Below are positions 46,890 through 59,182 of a stretch of DNA of 64,000 nucleotides, in pieces. Source of the stretch: Fallopia convolvulus (Eukaryota; Streptophyta; Magnoliopsida; Caryophyllales; Polygonaceae); assembly GCA_964016875.1 (NCBI GenBank), contig OZ024725.1, positions 43,175,427 to 43,239,426 of the forward strand, in the 5' to 3' direction. Both the position numbers and the translations under genes were made by a program. Within the stretch, counting starts at the first letter, position 1. Each line of letters opens with the position of its first letter. The notes below the pieces were generated by a model, which did no database searches, was not told where the DNA came from, and saw nothing but the letters and a program-made list of their open reading frames with translations.

Positions 46890-48231
46890 AATGTACCTTC
46901 AAGAGAGAGCGTCGACGACGACGTTCTCTTTGCCTTTTTATGCGCAATGACGTAGGGAAACGTCTCCATGTACTCAACCCATCGTGTGTGGCGCCTATTT
47001 AGAGTTGTTTGACTCTTGATATAAGCCAAGACCGCGTGATCCGTATGAATTACGAACTCGCTTGGACAGAGATAGTGTTGCCATGTCTTAGGACCCGAAA
47101 AAGAGCGTAAAGATCTTTATCATAGGTCGGATAATTCAAAGTAGCCCCTGCTAGCTTCTCACTAAAGTAAGCGATCGGCCTTTGCTCTTGAAGGAGTACG
47201 CCGCCAATATTGTAATCGGAAGCGTGGCACTCGATCTCAAAGCGCTTGGAAAAGTCCTGAAATTGCAGGACCGGGGTGTGGCACAAAACATCTTTTAAGG
47301 CCTCGAAAGCGGCCTCATGATGCGGCATCCACTTTATTGTGGCTGCCTTCTTGTTTAAAGAATGGAATGGATCGGCGATAGAACTAAAGTCCTTGACAAA
47401 TCGCCTATAAAACCCTGCGAGCCCCAAAAAAGATCGAACCATGGTGGGGGTCGTGGGAGTTGGCCACTCGTGGATGGCCCGGATGTTGTCAGAATCCACT
47501 CGTAGGCCATCCTTGGATACGACGAAACCAAGAAAATTCGTCGTATCCGAGCAAAAAACACATTTGTCCAAGTTTACATACAAGCAATGTTCGCGGAGGC
47601 AATCTAACACCAGCCTAAGGTGCCCCACGTGAGAGTCCAAGGTTCGACTATAAACTAAAATGTCGTCAAAATACACGACGAGGAAAAGTCCCAAAAACTG
47701 GCGCAAAACAAAGTTCATTAAACGCATAAAAGTAGAAGGAGCGTTAGTAAGGCCAAAGGGCATCACCAACCACTCATAAAGACCATGTTTGGTCTTAAAA
47801 GTTGTCTTCCACTCGACCCCTTCTTGCATCCGAATTTGATGGTAGCCGCTCCGCAAATCAATCTTTGAGAACAACACGGCACCATACAACTCGTCGAGCA
47901 TGTCATCCAAACGGGGAATCGGGTGGCGGTATTTGATGGTGATTTGGTTGATGGCACGACAGTCCACGCACATCCTCCAAGACCCATCCTTCTTCCACAC
48001 CAATATAACCGAAACCGCACACGGGCTAAGGGACTCTCGAACATAACCCTTGTCCAAAAGAGATTGGACTTGGCGTTGAAGCTCTTGAGTTTCCTTAGGC
48101 GACACCCTATATGAGGGTCGGTTAGGCAATGAGGCATCGGGAATGAGGTCTATGCGATGCTCGATCCCCCGAATAGGTGGTAACCCGTCGGGGAGTTCGA
48201 CAGGCATAATATCCGAATACTCCTGCAGCAA
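46890..48231 (-). pseudogene. Reverse transcriptase and RNase H of element A
   Basis: From 48231 to 47050 the frame is open: GIEHRIDLIPDASLPNRP, SWRMCVDCRAINQITIKYRH, FSKIDLRSGYHQIRM, MPFGLTNAPSTFMRLMN and the RT active site VVYFDDILVYSR, then FLGFVVSKDGLRVD and FLGLAGFYRRFVKDFS. RNase H begins FEIECHASDYNIGGVLLQEQ and RPIAYFSEKLAG. A frameshift near 47080 moves the remainder (YKDLYALFRVLRH, then FVIHTDHAVLAYIK in another frame) and the domain decays to 46890. RT copies the element RNA into DNA and RNase H removes the RNA. Wording is of the CRM/Galadriel type. It is the best-preserved coding piece of A. Confidence 0.88.
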
Positions 48232-48830
48232 AGAAGCGATAGAGGGGGTAATACATGTGTCTTATCAATAGTTATATTAAGAAATGGACACAATAAGAAA
48301 CAAGAAAAACTCCCCTCGATGTGCTTGATCACATCGCACCGATGGCAAAGGAAGAGGCGGTCTTGGACCGTGCCGAGAAGTGGAGGCTCGGCGTCTTCAC
48401 TCGTCCGAGCCGTGCCATGGGCGCCATGTGGCTGGCCAACAGGCCCCTGCCAATGGGGAAGATGGGAACCAGGCGCGCCGCTGGATTGCGTCAGAACCGA
48501 GGCTGCGCCGTTGGGCAACGACGCTGGCGCGGTGTGACGCGCTGCCTGGGATGCGCCCGGCGTCCACAGCTCTTCCTTCGTTTTTGCTCGGCGTTTCTAG
48601 TGAGAATCCCCTTGTAATCCAGAATTGGGGGGTGTGTACACTAGGAGTGCCGCCAGAAGTGGCGCCATGGCCAGAAGTGCCGGTTATGGTGGCATTCGGC
48701 GCGGTCGCGGCCGTGGCATTCTCCCGAGCGTTAGCTTGTTGCCTTTTGGCTTCATCCTGTAATGCTTCACTCGGAGACATAGTAAGATGGTCACACGTTT
48801 ACCATGGTAATTGAACATGTAAGTGTTCAA
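48232..48830 (-). other. Protease-RT spacer of element A with a GC-rich segment
   Basis: Between protease and RT about 600 bp lacks a clear domain. At 48320-48790 it is markedly GC-richer than the rest of A and encodes Ala/Arg-rich frames on both strands. Nothing matches the Lys-rich linker expected at this position in CRM-like pol, apart from a short stretch near 48300-48235 leading into RT. Confidence 0.45.
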
Positions 48831-49313
48831 TCAGCCATCGTAAATCACGTGATGGTCAAACTGCCATGGACGGCCAAGGAAGATATGAGTGGCGTCCATG
48901 TCAGTGACATCAAAAAGAACGGAATCGGAGTAGACACCAAATGAAAAGGAAAGGCTAACCTGTTTTGTGATCCAATGGTCACCATCATTGGAAATCCATG
49001 CTAGCTTGTAAGGCTTCGGATGGTCCGATTGAGGCAACTTGAAGTGGTTGACGACCTTCCTTGATAAGAAATTTCCGCAGCTACCCGAATCAATTATGAC
49101 GCTTAGAGAGACATTTTGTACCAAACACCGAGTACGGAAAATGTTTTCCCGTTGATCGGTTGGCACGACCTCTTTTAAGCTAAGCTCTCGGCGTGTCACG
49201 AGCAACAACTTGTCAACGCCGGCGGTAATATCCGAGGGTGCACAAAATGCACCATCCTCAATTGGCGCCGCATTGTTCTCTTCCGACTCAGCCTCGTCAA
49301 AGCTCTCATACAC
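48831..49313 (-). pseudogene. Aspartic protease of element A
   Basis: Minus strand. It contains NIFRTRCLVQNVSLSVIIDSG and the active site IIDSGSCGNFLS, then HFKLPQSDHPKPYKLAWISN and the closing block ATHIFLGRPWQFDHHVIYDG. It matches the protease position and wording of chromoviruses (DSGSxxNF, LGRPWQFD). It is separated from gag by a TAA at 49319-49321, where element polyproteins are normally continuous. The 48831 end is the conserved HVxYDG. Confidence 0.82.
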
Positions 49314-49319
49314 TGTCGA

Positions 49320-51126
49320 TTAAGCCGAAAACAATACGCACTTCGTGTTGGGGCAATCTCGTTTCAAGTGCCCTCGGCCACCATATTGATAGCACTTGAT
49401 GTCTCGAGTCCTTTGTGGGGGAGGCGCGACCTTGTCACGGTTTTGGCCAACCGAAGTGCCCTTGGAGTCCGTCTTGGGGGTACCTATCTTGGATTTAGAG
49501 AAAGAAGGAGTAGAAAACGGTTTAGTACCCAAAGCGGAAGGACTAGGGTTACAACCATACCTTTGATAAGCGGCCGATTTTGGCCTCTTAAATTGCGTGT
49601 ACAACTTCATAGTCGCATGTATCAATCTTCCCAAATCCTTGATCGACAAGACAACCAAACGATCTCGGATCCATTGGTGGAGTCCAGCCACGAAGCGAGA
49701 CCGCAACGCCCCCGGGGAAGCGCTTATGCCAACTTTGAAGAATAGATCTTCTAAGTAGGCAAAGAACTCCTCCGGATTCATGGATCCTTGACGTGCATCT
49801 TGGATCAAAATTCGAACCTTCTCCTTGTAGTCGGGGGGTATGAATTTCCTCTTCATTATGAACACTAGTTGATGCCACTCGGTAATGGCGGCTTTACCCT
49901 TTCGGGCCCGATCCGCTTCGAATCGGTTCCACCACATATGAGCGGCCCCCTTGAAATGAAGGGTCACCACCTCAACTTTTTCATGCTCCTCGTAATGGCA
50001 ATGTTTGAGCACGTGTTCGGTACCCTACAACCAAAAAATAAACTCAACAGGATTATAATTATCGTAAATATCCTCAAAATTTACCTTAACGTCACGACGT
50101 GATACATGCATCGGACGCTCATTGTCGGCGCGCCGGTTGGCACGCGGCGGAGGTGTGCGTCGGCGCCGGTTGCCTCGGCGATGGTATTGGTGTGGCTCGT
50201 CGCCATCATCGCAAGGCTCTTCGTCTCCATCGCGTCGAGGGCACCGCTTGTCCCCGCGGTCTCGGTTTTGGCGACGTCGTTCCCCATCGTGCCTAGGCTA
50301 TTCGCGGTTGTCACGACGTTCAAGCCGATCATACTCCGCGCGGTTTTCAGGCAACTTGGGTCTCGGAATCCAATCCCGATCCCGATCTATCCACTCCTCT
50401 GAATCATGGACCGGAGGGTGGTCAAATTCCTCCTCGAAATCCTCCTCGTACTCCGTCATAGAGTCATCAGAATCCGAACATGGAGTTGTTGGACTTTGAT
50501 GACCCCGATAGTCGTTGACATCGAAATCATCTCGGTCATTGTTCTTTTTCTTCTTAGGCGTCGGAGTGACCGCCTTTTTCTTTTTCTTGGCTTGTTGACG
50601 TCACGGAGTCATACTCCTCATCAGAATGAACGTCATGAAACTTATGTAAATCTTGGGCCTGATTAATCGGGCGAATGTCCTTCATGGATTCCAACCTTTG
50701 GAATCCACTCGGGTTAAACGCTTCAACCATCGGGCCCTTGCCCTTCTCTTGTGTCGAAGCCCGCGGTACCGAGACGTCGGCTGGCGTTACGCTTGGATTA
50801 GCGGGCTGCGTGTGGATCGTCACGGCTGGTAGTGCCTGCTGCTCCATGAACCTCGTGAGCATGCGTTCCATGTTTGTGAAACACGCCTCTAGCGCCGCGA
50901 GGCTGTCGGCGGCCACGACACCCGGAAGCGTCGCGCCGGACATCACAAGCAATGACGGTTGATTCGCCGATAATTGTTGGCGCTGGTTGTTTAGCCCTTG
51001 TTGGTTGGTATTCTCGTCTCCTTCCATGCTAATGTCACCTATCTCGACCATAGACATCAATAAGTCAAAAGTTCCAAAACAACAAAGCAAAAGAAGTGTT
51101 GAGATATTGTAAGGCTCACCATGCAA
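49320..51126 (-). pseudogene. Gag of element A
   Basis: Minus strand. 51126-50554 is the N-terminal region with a probable start at MSMVEIGDISMEGDEN (51036 area); Gln/Asn-rich then Pro-rich. A broken Arg/Asp-rich part follows (50550-50030), with a stop near 50030. 50012-49320 is the gag core (VVTLHFKGAAHMWWNRFEADR, FIMKRKFIPPDYKEKV, NPEEFFAYLEDLF) ending in the zinc knuckle region CYQYGGRGHLKRDC. The second Cys of the CX2CX4HX4C knuckle is Tyr, so RNA binding would be impaired. Arg-rich plus-strand frames over this region are shadows. Confidence 0.78.
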
Positions 51127-51396
51127 GTACCTTTAGTTTGCACGAAAAGTACTTGAAAGGGAATGGGAGGCTGAAGATCTCGACTTACACAAGAACGGAA
51201 CAACACAAGAGCATGAACAAGCAAGATAAACAAAGCATGCAAGTAAGAAAAGAGAGAGAGAGGCGTCAGCTTGTTCTAAGCATTGGCACGTAAGAGAGGG
51301 AGAGAGAAAGGAAAGGATCTCAGCCTAAGAGGGAAGGCGAGATTGTGTTGTAACAAGAAGAGAAACAATCCAAGATATCCAAATAGTGAAGATATG

Positions 51397-52756
51397 TGAC
51401 GAGGTATTTTCAGTGGTCGTTAATACCTATCAAAGAAACCTTATCTTTACCAACTCAGTAGAGCGGCAAGTAAGGGTCGAACCCACACGGACTCGTGTAT
51501 TTGTGCTATTACTTGTATGCCGAGTAACCAAAGGGGTTTTTTGAATGGAAATATAAACTACTATGCAAAAATCAAAGTAAATATAAATGCAACGATGATT
51601 TAAATCAATAAGAGACAATCGTGTTCAACTAGTTAAATCCATCATGATATTGCTTTGTTGATCATTGATTCTCTTGATTCTCTTCTCACTTGAATAATCT
51701 ATTGTGGATTATGAGCCTACTAACGATTATGACCCGAACTTCAGATTTAGTTGCTAGAACTACCAGTCTAACAACCCTAATTATCTAACAACCTAAAAGA
51801 TCTTTTAGATTCAAATAGACAAAAGCATAACGATTCAAGTTATCAATAGAAACAAACACTTAGAGCAACCAAACATCTAAGTGACTTGTAAATTTATTCG
51901 CTTCTTTAATCAAATAGTCCAACCGGTACTAAATTGATTAGAGTATACTCTTTATCAAGTTAACTTCGACCGGTAATTAATAAGATTCGGTTATAACTAG
52001 AAATTCAATTAGGTAGCTAATCTAACAAAACCTTAGTTTAGATTCAATTAAGCACAGGGAATAAACTCTATTCAAGTTTGTTGAGAATCAAATCAAACCT
52101 CACAACAATATGCAAATCATGAATTCAATAACTAGCCAAACACAAAGGAATTTAGCAATGCATAATTACATTGAAAGCAACCTTTTCCTCCTTGAGAGAA
52201 AACCCTAACCTCCAAAAGTATGATCAAAAGTTATGATCTAAGTTATCATAAAATAAACTAACATAAAGTATATATATATATATATGTCCTCTAAAAACAA
52301 CCCTCCAACTCTATCATTAAGCATACTCGGATAACCTATCCCAAAAACCAAGAACTCGGCCCAAACGATGTCCATTTAAAATCTCCGATTGCGCGGTTTG
52401 TCTTTGCATTGCGCGGCCGCGCAATTTGCCATCCCGCGCTTTCGGCCTCAGTCAAGAATGCTCGGATTGTGAACTCGATTTTCATCCAGCGTAATTTCCA
52501 CTTCTTCCTTGTTTTCATCTAAACTTCTCAAGCTTCATTGTACCATCTCCTAGCTTCTTCAAGCCATCCACCACCATCATGATCAACTGAACCTCGCCCC
52601 ACTGTTGCTCCTGAACTTAAAAACCTGCAAAATCTAGCAAACAAGCGCAAACTACCCAACAACACAAAAACATAAAAACTAGATAAAAACCAACCTAAAA
52701 CAAGCTAAAACATGAATAAAATATGCATCTAAACTACTCCTATATTCAAGCTATCA
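51397..52756 (-). repeat. 3' LTR of element B
   Basis: 1360 bp. It contains the palindromic word TTGCGCGGCCGCGCAA at 52408-52423 and a (TA)n run at about 52269-52285. Confidence 0.9.
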
Positions 52757-54207
52757 AATTCCCCCATGCTTAACCCTTGCTTGTCCTCAAGCAAGACATA
52801 AATCCAAATCACACCATAGAAATGTAATCTTACATCCATCTCAAATCAAACAAGCATTTCACATATAATCAAAAACCCGACCAAGACTTCCTAACATGCA
52901 TTATAATAAGAAAAGAGTAAAGACCGTTCATTCATTCTAGACCTCACCAAGGTAATTGTGTTTGCACTCAAACTCTCAAGTGTTTAAGGATATGTATTTC
53001 ACTCAAAATCAACCATGAAAACTAGACTACCATATGCTTGCATCAGAGTTCTAAATCTCCACCGTTGGGGATCAAACACATAACAAAAATCATGAGGTCT
53101 TTTTAATGGTTGTAATGGGGCCAAGGTAAAGAGAAATTTGGAAGGGATCATATTTGGCTTGTGGTGCTAAATCCGGGATAAAGAACTAATCCTAACCCAA
53201 AATTCACCCTTTTCTTCTTATTTCTCCCAAACTTTTCTTTTTCCAACTCCATTAACACTTTCAAGCACTTGCTTCTTTTTTTCATTTTTTTTCTTCTTTC
53301 TTGCCTCTTCCTCAACTCTTTCTTTGCTTTATGAAGACTACTAACAATTAAACTGAACTTTTTTCTTTGCTTTTGCAACATACTTTTCATCTTTATTTTT
53401 TTCCACTTTACACACACTTTAGAGTTGCATTTCTCTTTTCCACCTTTTCTTCCAACTCCCCCATACTTATACATAACTCACACAAAAGCAAAAACATAAC
53501 CTAAAGTCCTAAATCCCGGATTATGGGTCAAGCTTATTAGGCTAGGAAAATTTTGTGGAGCTATCAAAAATAGGCTTAAAGCTCAAAAGAAATGGGGTGT
53601 CAAGAACATGGATCTTGTAAAGTAGGAAGGGAAATAATAGGCTAATAAGAAACATTGCCTCAATCATTTTAATGTCATGCATTCAATCATATAAAGCAGC
53701 CTTGAAAAAGAGTATTAACACAAGTTCTAGAGCTAGATAACCATGGTGATACACTCAAGAATGTAGAGAAAAAAATATCAATGAAAGGTCAAAAATATCT
53801 CACAAGGCTAATTTTTGTCTAGAACTTCAGAATGAATCTAAAACTCAAGCTAAATACATGCTCAGTCCTATAATCAAGGTAATTAACCAATGATCATGCT
53901 CATATCATATCAACTTCAGCAAATCATGCAAATCATGGGTTAGAATTTATACTCAACTTAGAGAAACAAGAGGAATCAAACAATGGGGAAATAAGAACCT
54001 AAATGCAATATTTTTGTATTTTTTTTCAAACTTTTCTGATTTTTTTTCATTTTTTCAAGATTTTAATCAATGCATGCAAAAATTTAAATATGACCTAATC
54101 TAATGCAACTACATGAATGCAAGTAATTTCCTTCCCCCATGCTTAAAACATACTTTGTCCCCAAAGTATAGTAAAAAGTAAGAGGAAAGAGAAAAACTCA
54201 CAAAAAT

Positions 54208-55796
54208 CTAGTTGTTTGGCGAGTAGTCCGGCAGGTAGTCTTGTGGTGATGGCGGGTACTCAGAAGGCGGTGGCATGTACGGTGGAAACTGAGGATATGG
54301 AGGGTTCGGAAAAGCATACTGAAGGTAAGACTGGTGAGGTGGATAACCCGCCGAACTCCATCCGTCTAGCATTGAGCAGTCTGAACTGCTCATCCTGGCG
54401 GGCCTGGTACGTAGCAAGCTGCTGATCCTGATGAGTTTGATAAGAGGTGAATCTCTCATCCACATAACCCCTCATACTCTAAAACCTCTGATCAATGTGA
54501 GACGTCATATCATTGTAACGCTGTGTGTTGTCCAGCTGCATCTGTCTCATCATATCCATCATCTAAATGTACTGAGTATCAGAATAGTGGGGACCACCTC
54601 CAAAAGGCAGAGATGGGTCAAACTGTCGTTGTTGGTCTTCTTCCTCTTCAAACTCATCCTCCTCATCTTCCTCTTCAAATTCTTCTTCACCTCAGCCATA
54701 ACAAAGTCTTCATGATTCTCTTCTTCTTCCTCAGATTCCTCTTAAATAGCTACTGGAGCCTGCTTTTTACCCTTAGTAGGGCCCTTGACATCACTCAACT
54801 CTAGATATCCAGCATGTACTTTAATGAACCAATTGCCCTGGATGTCCCCAATCCTCACTCTGGCTCCATCAGGAAGCTTCATCACTCTCTTGGAATCCTC
54901 AATCGCCCAGAAGTACGAGTTCTTGTACTTGTAAAGTGCACCCATTTTTTTTTAAATTGGTGAAGTCCATAGCCAAAGGTGGAATATCCACATGCAGCCT
55001 GTCAAGATCAACTCCAAAATGCCTGGCTAGATGGGTAACAATCCCACCAATACAAATGGCTCCACCTCCCTTGTTTCCAACATGAGCTAGATGGTGCATC
55101 ATCATAGCCCCCAAATTCAGCTTCTTCCTTTTCAAATAGGCGCCCAACACTACAACATCTTTCTTAGGGCAGTTGTTTCCACCATCACCCCGCCCATTCA
55201 GAGTACAAGCTATAAATCTCTAGAAGACTCTAATGGCTGGGTGAGTAATGGGAGAAGCCTTTTCTTTGGTAGGCTCATAAGTGGGTCTCCCTGTGATGGA
55301 CCTCCAAAAATGCTTATCAGCCCATGTAGCACCATTTTCATTCAGCACAACATCATTGCCTGGAAGATTGCAGAATCCAAGCACATTGTTGACCTCCTTC
55401 AAGTTCATCTTCCTCCTTATACCTCCTAGCAGAAATTTAAACTCCCCTTCTCCTTTGAAATCTGTCGACAAAGAGCACAAAAACTCAAGTGTTAACCCCT
55501 TGAAAGTGGGTTCACACAACTGCAGAAAATGCCCCCACATGCAGATATGCCGCCATCTCCCTCAAAAGATGCGCTAGACCGAGCTCATTCATCAAATTCC
55601 AGTCTATAAACCTAGTCGCTTTCCACTCCCTCTCATTCAGCATATAAAATTTGGTAATGTGATTAAGCTTTGTCAGACTAAACCCATAGGTCTTTGGAGT
55701 GCTCTCTCCCTCCATAGTAAGAGGAACCAGATGAACACCCTGGCTAGCAACATGGGAAGAAGATGCGCCATCAGTTCTATCCCTTTTTCTACCCAT
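54208..55796 (-). pseudogene. Athila ORF1-like/transposon protein of element B, frameshifted
   Basis: Pieces in minus order: 55796-55512 (MGRKRDRTDGASSS start, LNHITKFYMLNEREWKATRF), 55540-55220 (TFKGLTLEFLCSLSTDFKG, VNNVLGFCNLPG), 55150-54899 (GAYLKRKKLNLGAMMMHHLA, GVDLDRLHVDIPPLAMDF), 54945-54742 (ALYKYKNSYFWAIEDSKRVM) and 54475-54208 (Gln/Arg-rich then Pro/Tyr-rich tail). The set corresponds to the ORF at 5065-6047 of element D (MRLYDDV..., GVDLSRY). At least three frameshifts separate the pieces. The protein family is known only from LTR elements and has no established function. Confidence 0.65.
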
Positions 55797-56715
55797 TATT
55801 TCAGAATTTCAAAAACACCTGCACAAGCACCACAAACAATACCAAGCAAACACAATTTTTGTTGTCCCGGCAAGGACAACCACATCAATATATATAGAAT
55901 CAAGCAAATAAATCCCTCAATCACTCTCTTCCCCCACTACCTAGAACAATTTAATCAAAATTAATCCAAATTCTAGGTCAATCTCGGATTTGTAGAAAAA
56001 GCTCAAATAAATCACAAATCTAGGCTAGAATCATGCAATAAATGAACTTTTGTGAAGGAACTAAGCCTAAATCCGAGCTTAATGGGAGTAATTTCGGGTT
56101 TTCTAATAAGACCTAGATCTAGGTTTAATTAATAATAACCGAATTTTAAGAAGGATTTTGAGAAAACTTACTTGAATCCCGCTTGATTTTGAGTTCCTTG
56201 CTTGATTGGGGTTGAAAATCCGACTTAAATGGGCCTCAATGGAGGTAGAAAGCTTGAATGCTTCAATGGAGGCTTGAGAGAGGATGGAGGCGGCATATGA
56301 ATGTTTGGAATGACGAAGAAAGGACTCAGAGTGTTTTAGTTTGGGTTCGCTGAAATCCTGTTAAAAGCGCGGCTTGCACCTAAATTGCGCGACCGCGCAT
56401 TATGCAAGCCCGCGTAAGTGTCCCTCAATTGGGATTGCGCGGGATGGGGTGCTGAATTGCGCGGCGTGCATTCAGCAGTCAACCCGAGCAATTCCCTTAA
56501 GCCGAGATTACTCGGGTTAGGGACCTCCATTGCTTGGCCACGCAATTTTAGTCCCTAATCCGAGTTTTTAGCTACTGTAAAAAAAAACTTGGGTGCATTT
56601 CCCAATGCTTGCCTGAGCTATCTGTAGATCTGAGGATTATTTCTATCAAACTAAACAACTAAAACAACGAAAGCAAAAACTCAAAACTTAAAACAAAATC
56701 AAGCAAAACTAAACT

Positions 56716-56772
56716 AAACCTTGGGTTGCCTCCCAAGAAGCACTTGTTTAACGTCATTAGCTTGACGTAAAA
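56716..56772 (-). promoter_or_regulatory. Conserved post-gag-pro motif (element B copy)
   Basis: Minus strand after the protease stop: ACGTCAAGCTAATGACGTTAAA, AGTGCTTCTTGGGAGGCAACCCAAGG. The last part is a perfect small inverted repeat (TTGGG/CCCAA around AGGCAA). It is the same block order as in elements C and D. Confidence 0.6.
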
Positions 56773-56778
56773 AGGATA

Positions 56779-58092
56779 TTAAGAAGGATATGAGCTATGG
56801 TATTCGATCTCCTTCCCATCGAACCCCATCTTTAATATGCCTTGTGGAATGTCAATCCTTGTATCAACTGTCTTCAAAAATGGTCGTCCTAGCAACATAG
56901 ACGTTTTTCCAGCTCCCGGTCCCATATCCAATATTAGAAAATCAGCCGGAAATGTCAAGGAGTTCACCGTAACCCATACATCTTCAATCTTACCCTTGGG
57001 CCTCACAGTGGAATGATCAGCCAACTCAACTATAGTTCGGGTTTCTTTCAACGGTCCCATACCGAGTTTCTCATATAAGGAGGAAGACAGAACATTGACA
57101 GATGCACCTAAATCAATTAGAGCCTCATTCACCTTGGTACTTCCGATCATACAAGGAATGGTGAACATGCCAGGGTCACTGCACTTCTCAGGCAAACACT
57201 TTTGGAACACAACAGACACATGTTCTTTTTCTTTGACTTGCTTCTGACTTTTCTCCTTTTGTCCCCTTTTTAGAGTGCATAACTCCTTCAAAAACTTGAC
57301 ATACCGAGGTACACTCTTGATCAATTTTAATAACGGGACATTTACTTTGCATGTACTAAAAACCTCGAACAGCTCCTTGTCATATTTCAACTTCCGTGTT
57401 TCTTTTAAGGCTTCACGAAAGGGTGGAACAGGTACATAGGCTTTCAGATGGTTTTCAGACGAATTTTCATTATCGACGAAATTGCTCGGCTTGTATTTCA
57501 ATTGCTCAGTCGCGCAATTGACACCCACCCCGCGCAATCTCAACTGAGACTGTATTGCGTGGTTTGCCAATTGCGCGGCCGCGCTTTTAGCAGGCATGCC
57601 GCACAATTCACTTTCGTCTTGTTCCTCCGTTTCGTCAACCTTGTTCAATGTGCACACTTGTCCCACCTTAAAGCCATCATAAATAGCGATAAAACTAACA
57701 TTCGCCTTCGGATTGAGCTCTGTCTGTGATGGCAATTTGCTTGATTCTCTAGCTTCCAACTTGCTTACAGCGTTGGCGATTTGACTAACTTGGCTCTCCA
57801 AGTTCTTAATACTAGACTTGGTCTCTTTTTGAAGCTGAGTTTGAGAGCCATGCATTGTAGAAACAGTCTGAGTTAGATTTCTGATCATCTCTTCAATGTA
57901 CATGGAATTCTGATTCACTCCCTGAGCTTGAGGTTGGAAAGGCGGTTTGTACGGAGCTTGGCCACCTTGATGATTAAATTGTTGATTGCTAGAATTTCCA
58001 TACCTCAAGTTAGGATGATCCCTCCACCCCGGATTGTAAGTGTTGGAGTAGGGATCATACCTAGCGCTTTGTTGACCATAATTGCCCACCAT
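56779..58092 (-). CDS. Gag linker and aspartic protease of element B
   Basis: Open frame of 437 residues on the minus strand. The first 130 residues are Tyr/Asn/Gln-rich (ARYDPYSNTYNPGW) with a coiled coil (MHGSQTQLQKETKSSIKNLESQVSQ-like). The linker around 57505-57605 is encoded by palindromic GCGCGGCCGCGC words. The protease follows: ALIDLGASVNVLSSSLYEKL (active site DLGAS), VELADHSTVRPKG and the closing TSMLLGRPFLKTVDTRIDI. It ends at 56779 in YHSSYPS. The protease looks intact. It is separated from upstream gag by a TAG at about 58114, so gag-pro is not one continuous frame now. No RT follows. Confidence 0.75.
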   Translation of the reverse strand: MVGNYGQQSARYDPYSNTYNPGWRDHPNLRYGNSSNQQFNHQGGQAPYKPPFQPQAQGVNQNSMYIEEMIRNLTQTVSTMHGSQTQLQKETKSSIKNLESQVSQIANAVSKLEARESSKLPSQTELNPKANVSFIAIYDGFKVGQVCTLNKVDETEEQDESELCGMPAKSAAAQLANHAIQSQLRLRGVGVNCATEQLKYKPSNFVDNENSSENHLKAYVPVPPFREALKETRKLKYDKELFEVFSTCKVNVPLLKLIKSVPRYVKFLKELCTLKRGQKEKSQKQVKEKEHVSVVFQKCLPEKCSDPGMFTIPCMIGSTKVNEALIDLGASVNVLSSSLYEKLGMGPLKETRTIVELADHSTVRPKGKIEDVWVTVNSLTFPADFLILDMGPGAGKTSMLLGRPFLKTVDTRIDIPQGILKMGFDGKEIEYHSSYPS

Positions 58093-58113
58093 ATTAACTT
58101 CAGCTTGTGGCTC

Positions 58114-59106
58114 CTAGAGAGTGGGGCATGAATCATTCGGATGCATATTATTAAAGCAAATTCCAAAGGCTTTCACTTGCTGCCTCCCACCTTGCAATAG
58201 AAACTGTTTCATCATGGTTTTCAGCTCAGACACTTCTTCATGCAACAATGAATTAGCAACTACATCATTGGCAGCCTTAGAACCAGATTCCGTCCTGAAC
58301 TGTCTTGTGCCCTCAGACAACTGTGTAAATAGTTCAAATGAAGCAGTAGGAGGTTTTTTGAGAATATTGCCTTGACATGATGTATTCACCATTCTTCTCT
58401 CATCATCCAAGAGGCCATTAAAAAGATATAAAATCAGATCTTGATCAGTGTAGCCATGGAAAGGACAACTGGCTATTAACCTCTTGAATCTCTCATAGTA
58501 TTCGTACAAGGACTCATTTGCTTCTTGTTCAATATTGCTAATTCTTTTCTTCAGATCATTGAGCCTTGTAGCAGGGAAGTACTTCTCTAGAAAAGCTTGC
58601 TTCATCTTAGCCCATGTATCGATACTTCCCGGAGCCAAGTAATAAAACCAGTCTTTAGCCTGATCCTTGAGAGAGAAAGGAAAGGCTCTCAACACGATCT
58701 TGTCGTGAGTCACATCAGCGGGTTTCATGCTTGAGCACACATCATGGAATTCAGATAGATGCTTGTTAGGATCTTCACCACTAAGCCCATGGAATGAAGG
58801 TAAAAGGTGAATCAACCCAGATTTCAGCTCGAACTTGACTCCTTCACCAAGAGCAGGAAACTGCACCGCCAGCGGTTGTTGTGTCAGATTAGGTGTCGTT
58901 ACCTATCTCAACGTTTGGTCACCCATCTCAGCAGATTCAGTAGTTTCAGATTCAGACTCTGATTTAGATTCAGATTCAGATTCCTCAAGAAAGAACGGTA
59001 GAGCGTGAACGTGATCCCGGATATCCTTCCTTAGCTTGAAGATTGTCTTGTTAATATCTGGATCAAAGAGCAATGGAGAGGAGTTAGTAGCACGGGTATG
59101 AACCAT
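58114..59106 (-). pseudogene. Gag of element B
   Basis: 59106-58903 is the N-terminus (MVHTRATNSS, then an acidic Ser/Glu run ESESKSESESET). A stop near 58903 separates it from 58866-58114, which contains the gag core LPSFHGLSGEDPNKHLSEFH, RAFPFSLKDQAKDWFYYL, WAKMKQAFLEKYFPATR and SLYEYYERFKRLIASCPFHG, typical of Tat/Athila gag. The tail has a knuckle-like ICFNNMHPNDSCPTL, where the first Cys of CGIC is Phe-Gly-Ile-Cys. It forms the particle shell in related elements. Confidence 0.78.
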
Positions 59107-59182
59107 ATAACAGGTTCACACCCAAAACAGCACGAAAGTAAGAACACAAATAGCGACGAGTCCCCGGCAACAACGCCAAATT

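Noticed and set aside
48319..48814. Overlapping Ala/Arg-rich ORFs on the plus strand
   Set aside because: Long frames expected by chance in a GC-rich patch; no recognisable protein.
50099..50499. Arg/Ser-rich plus-strand ORFs
   Set aside because: Antisense of the Arg/Asp-rich gag region of element A; no domain or start context.
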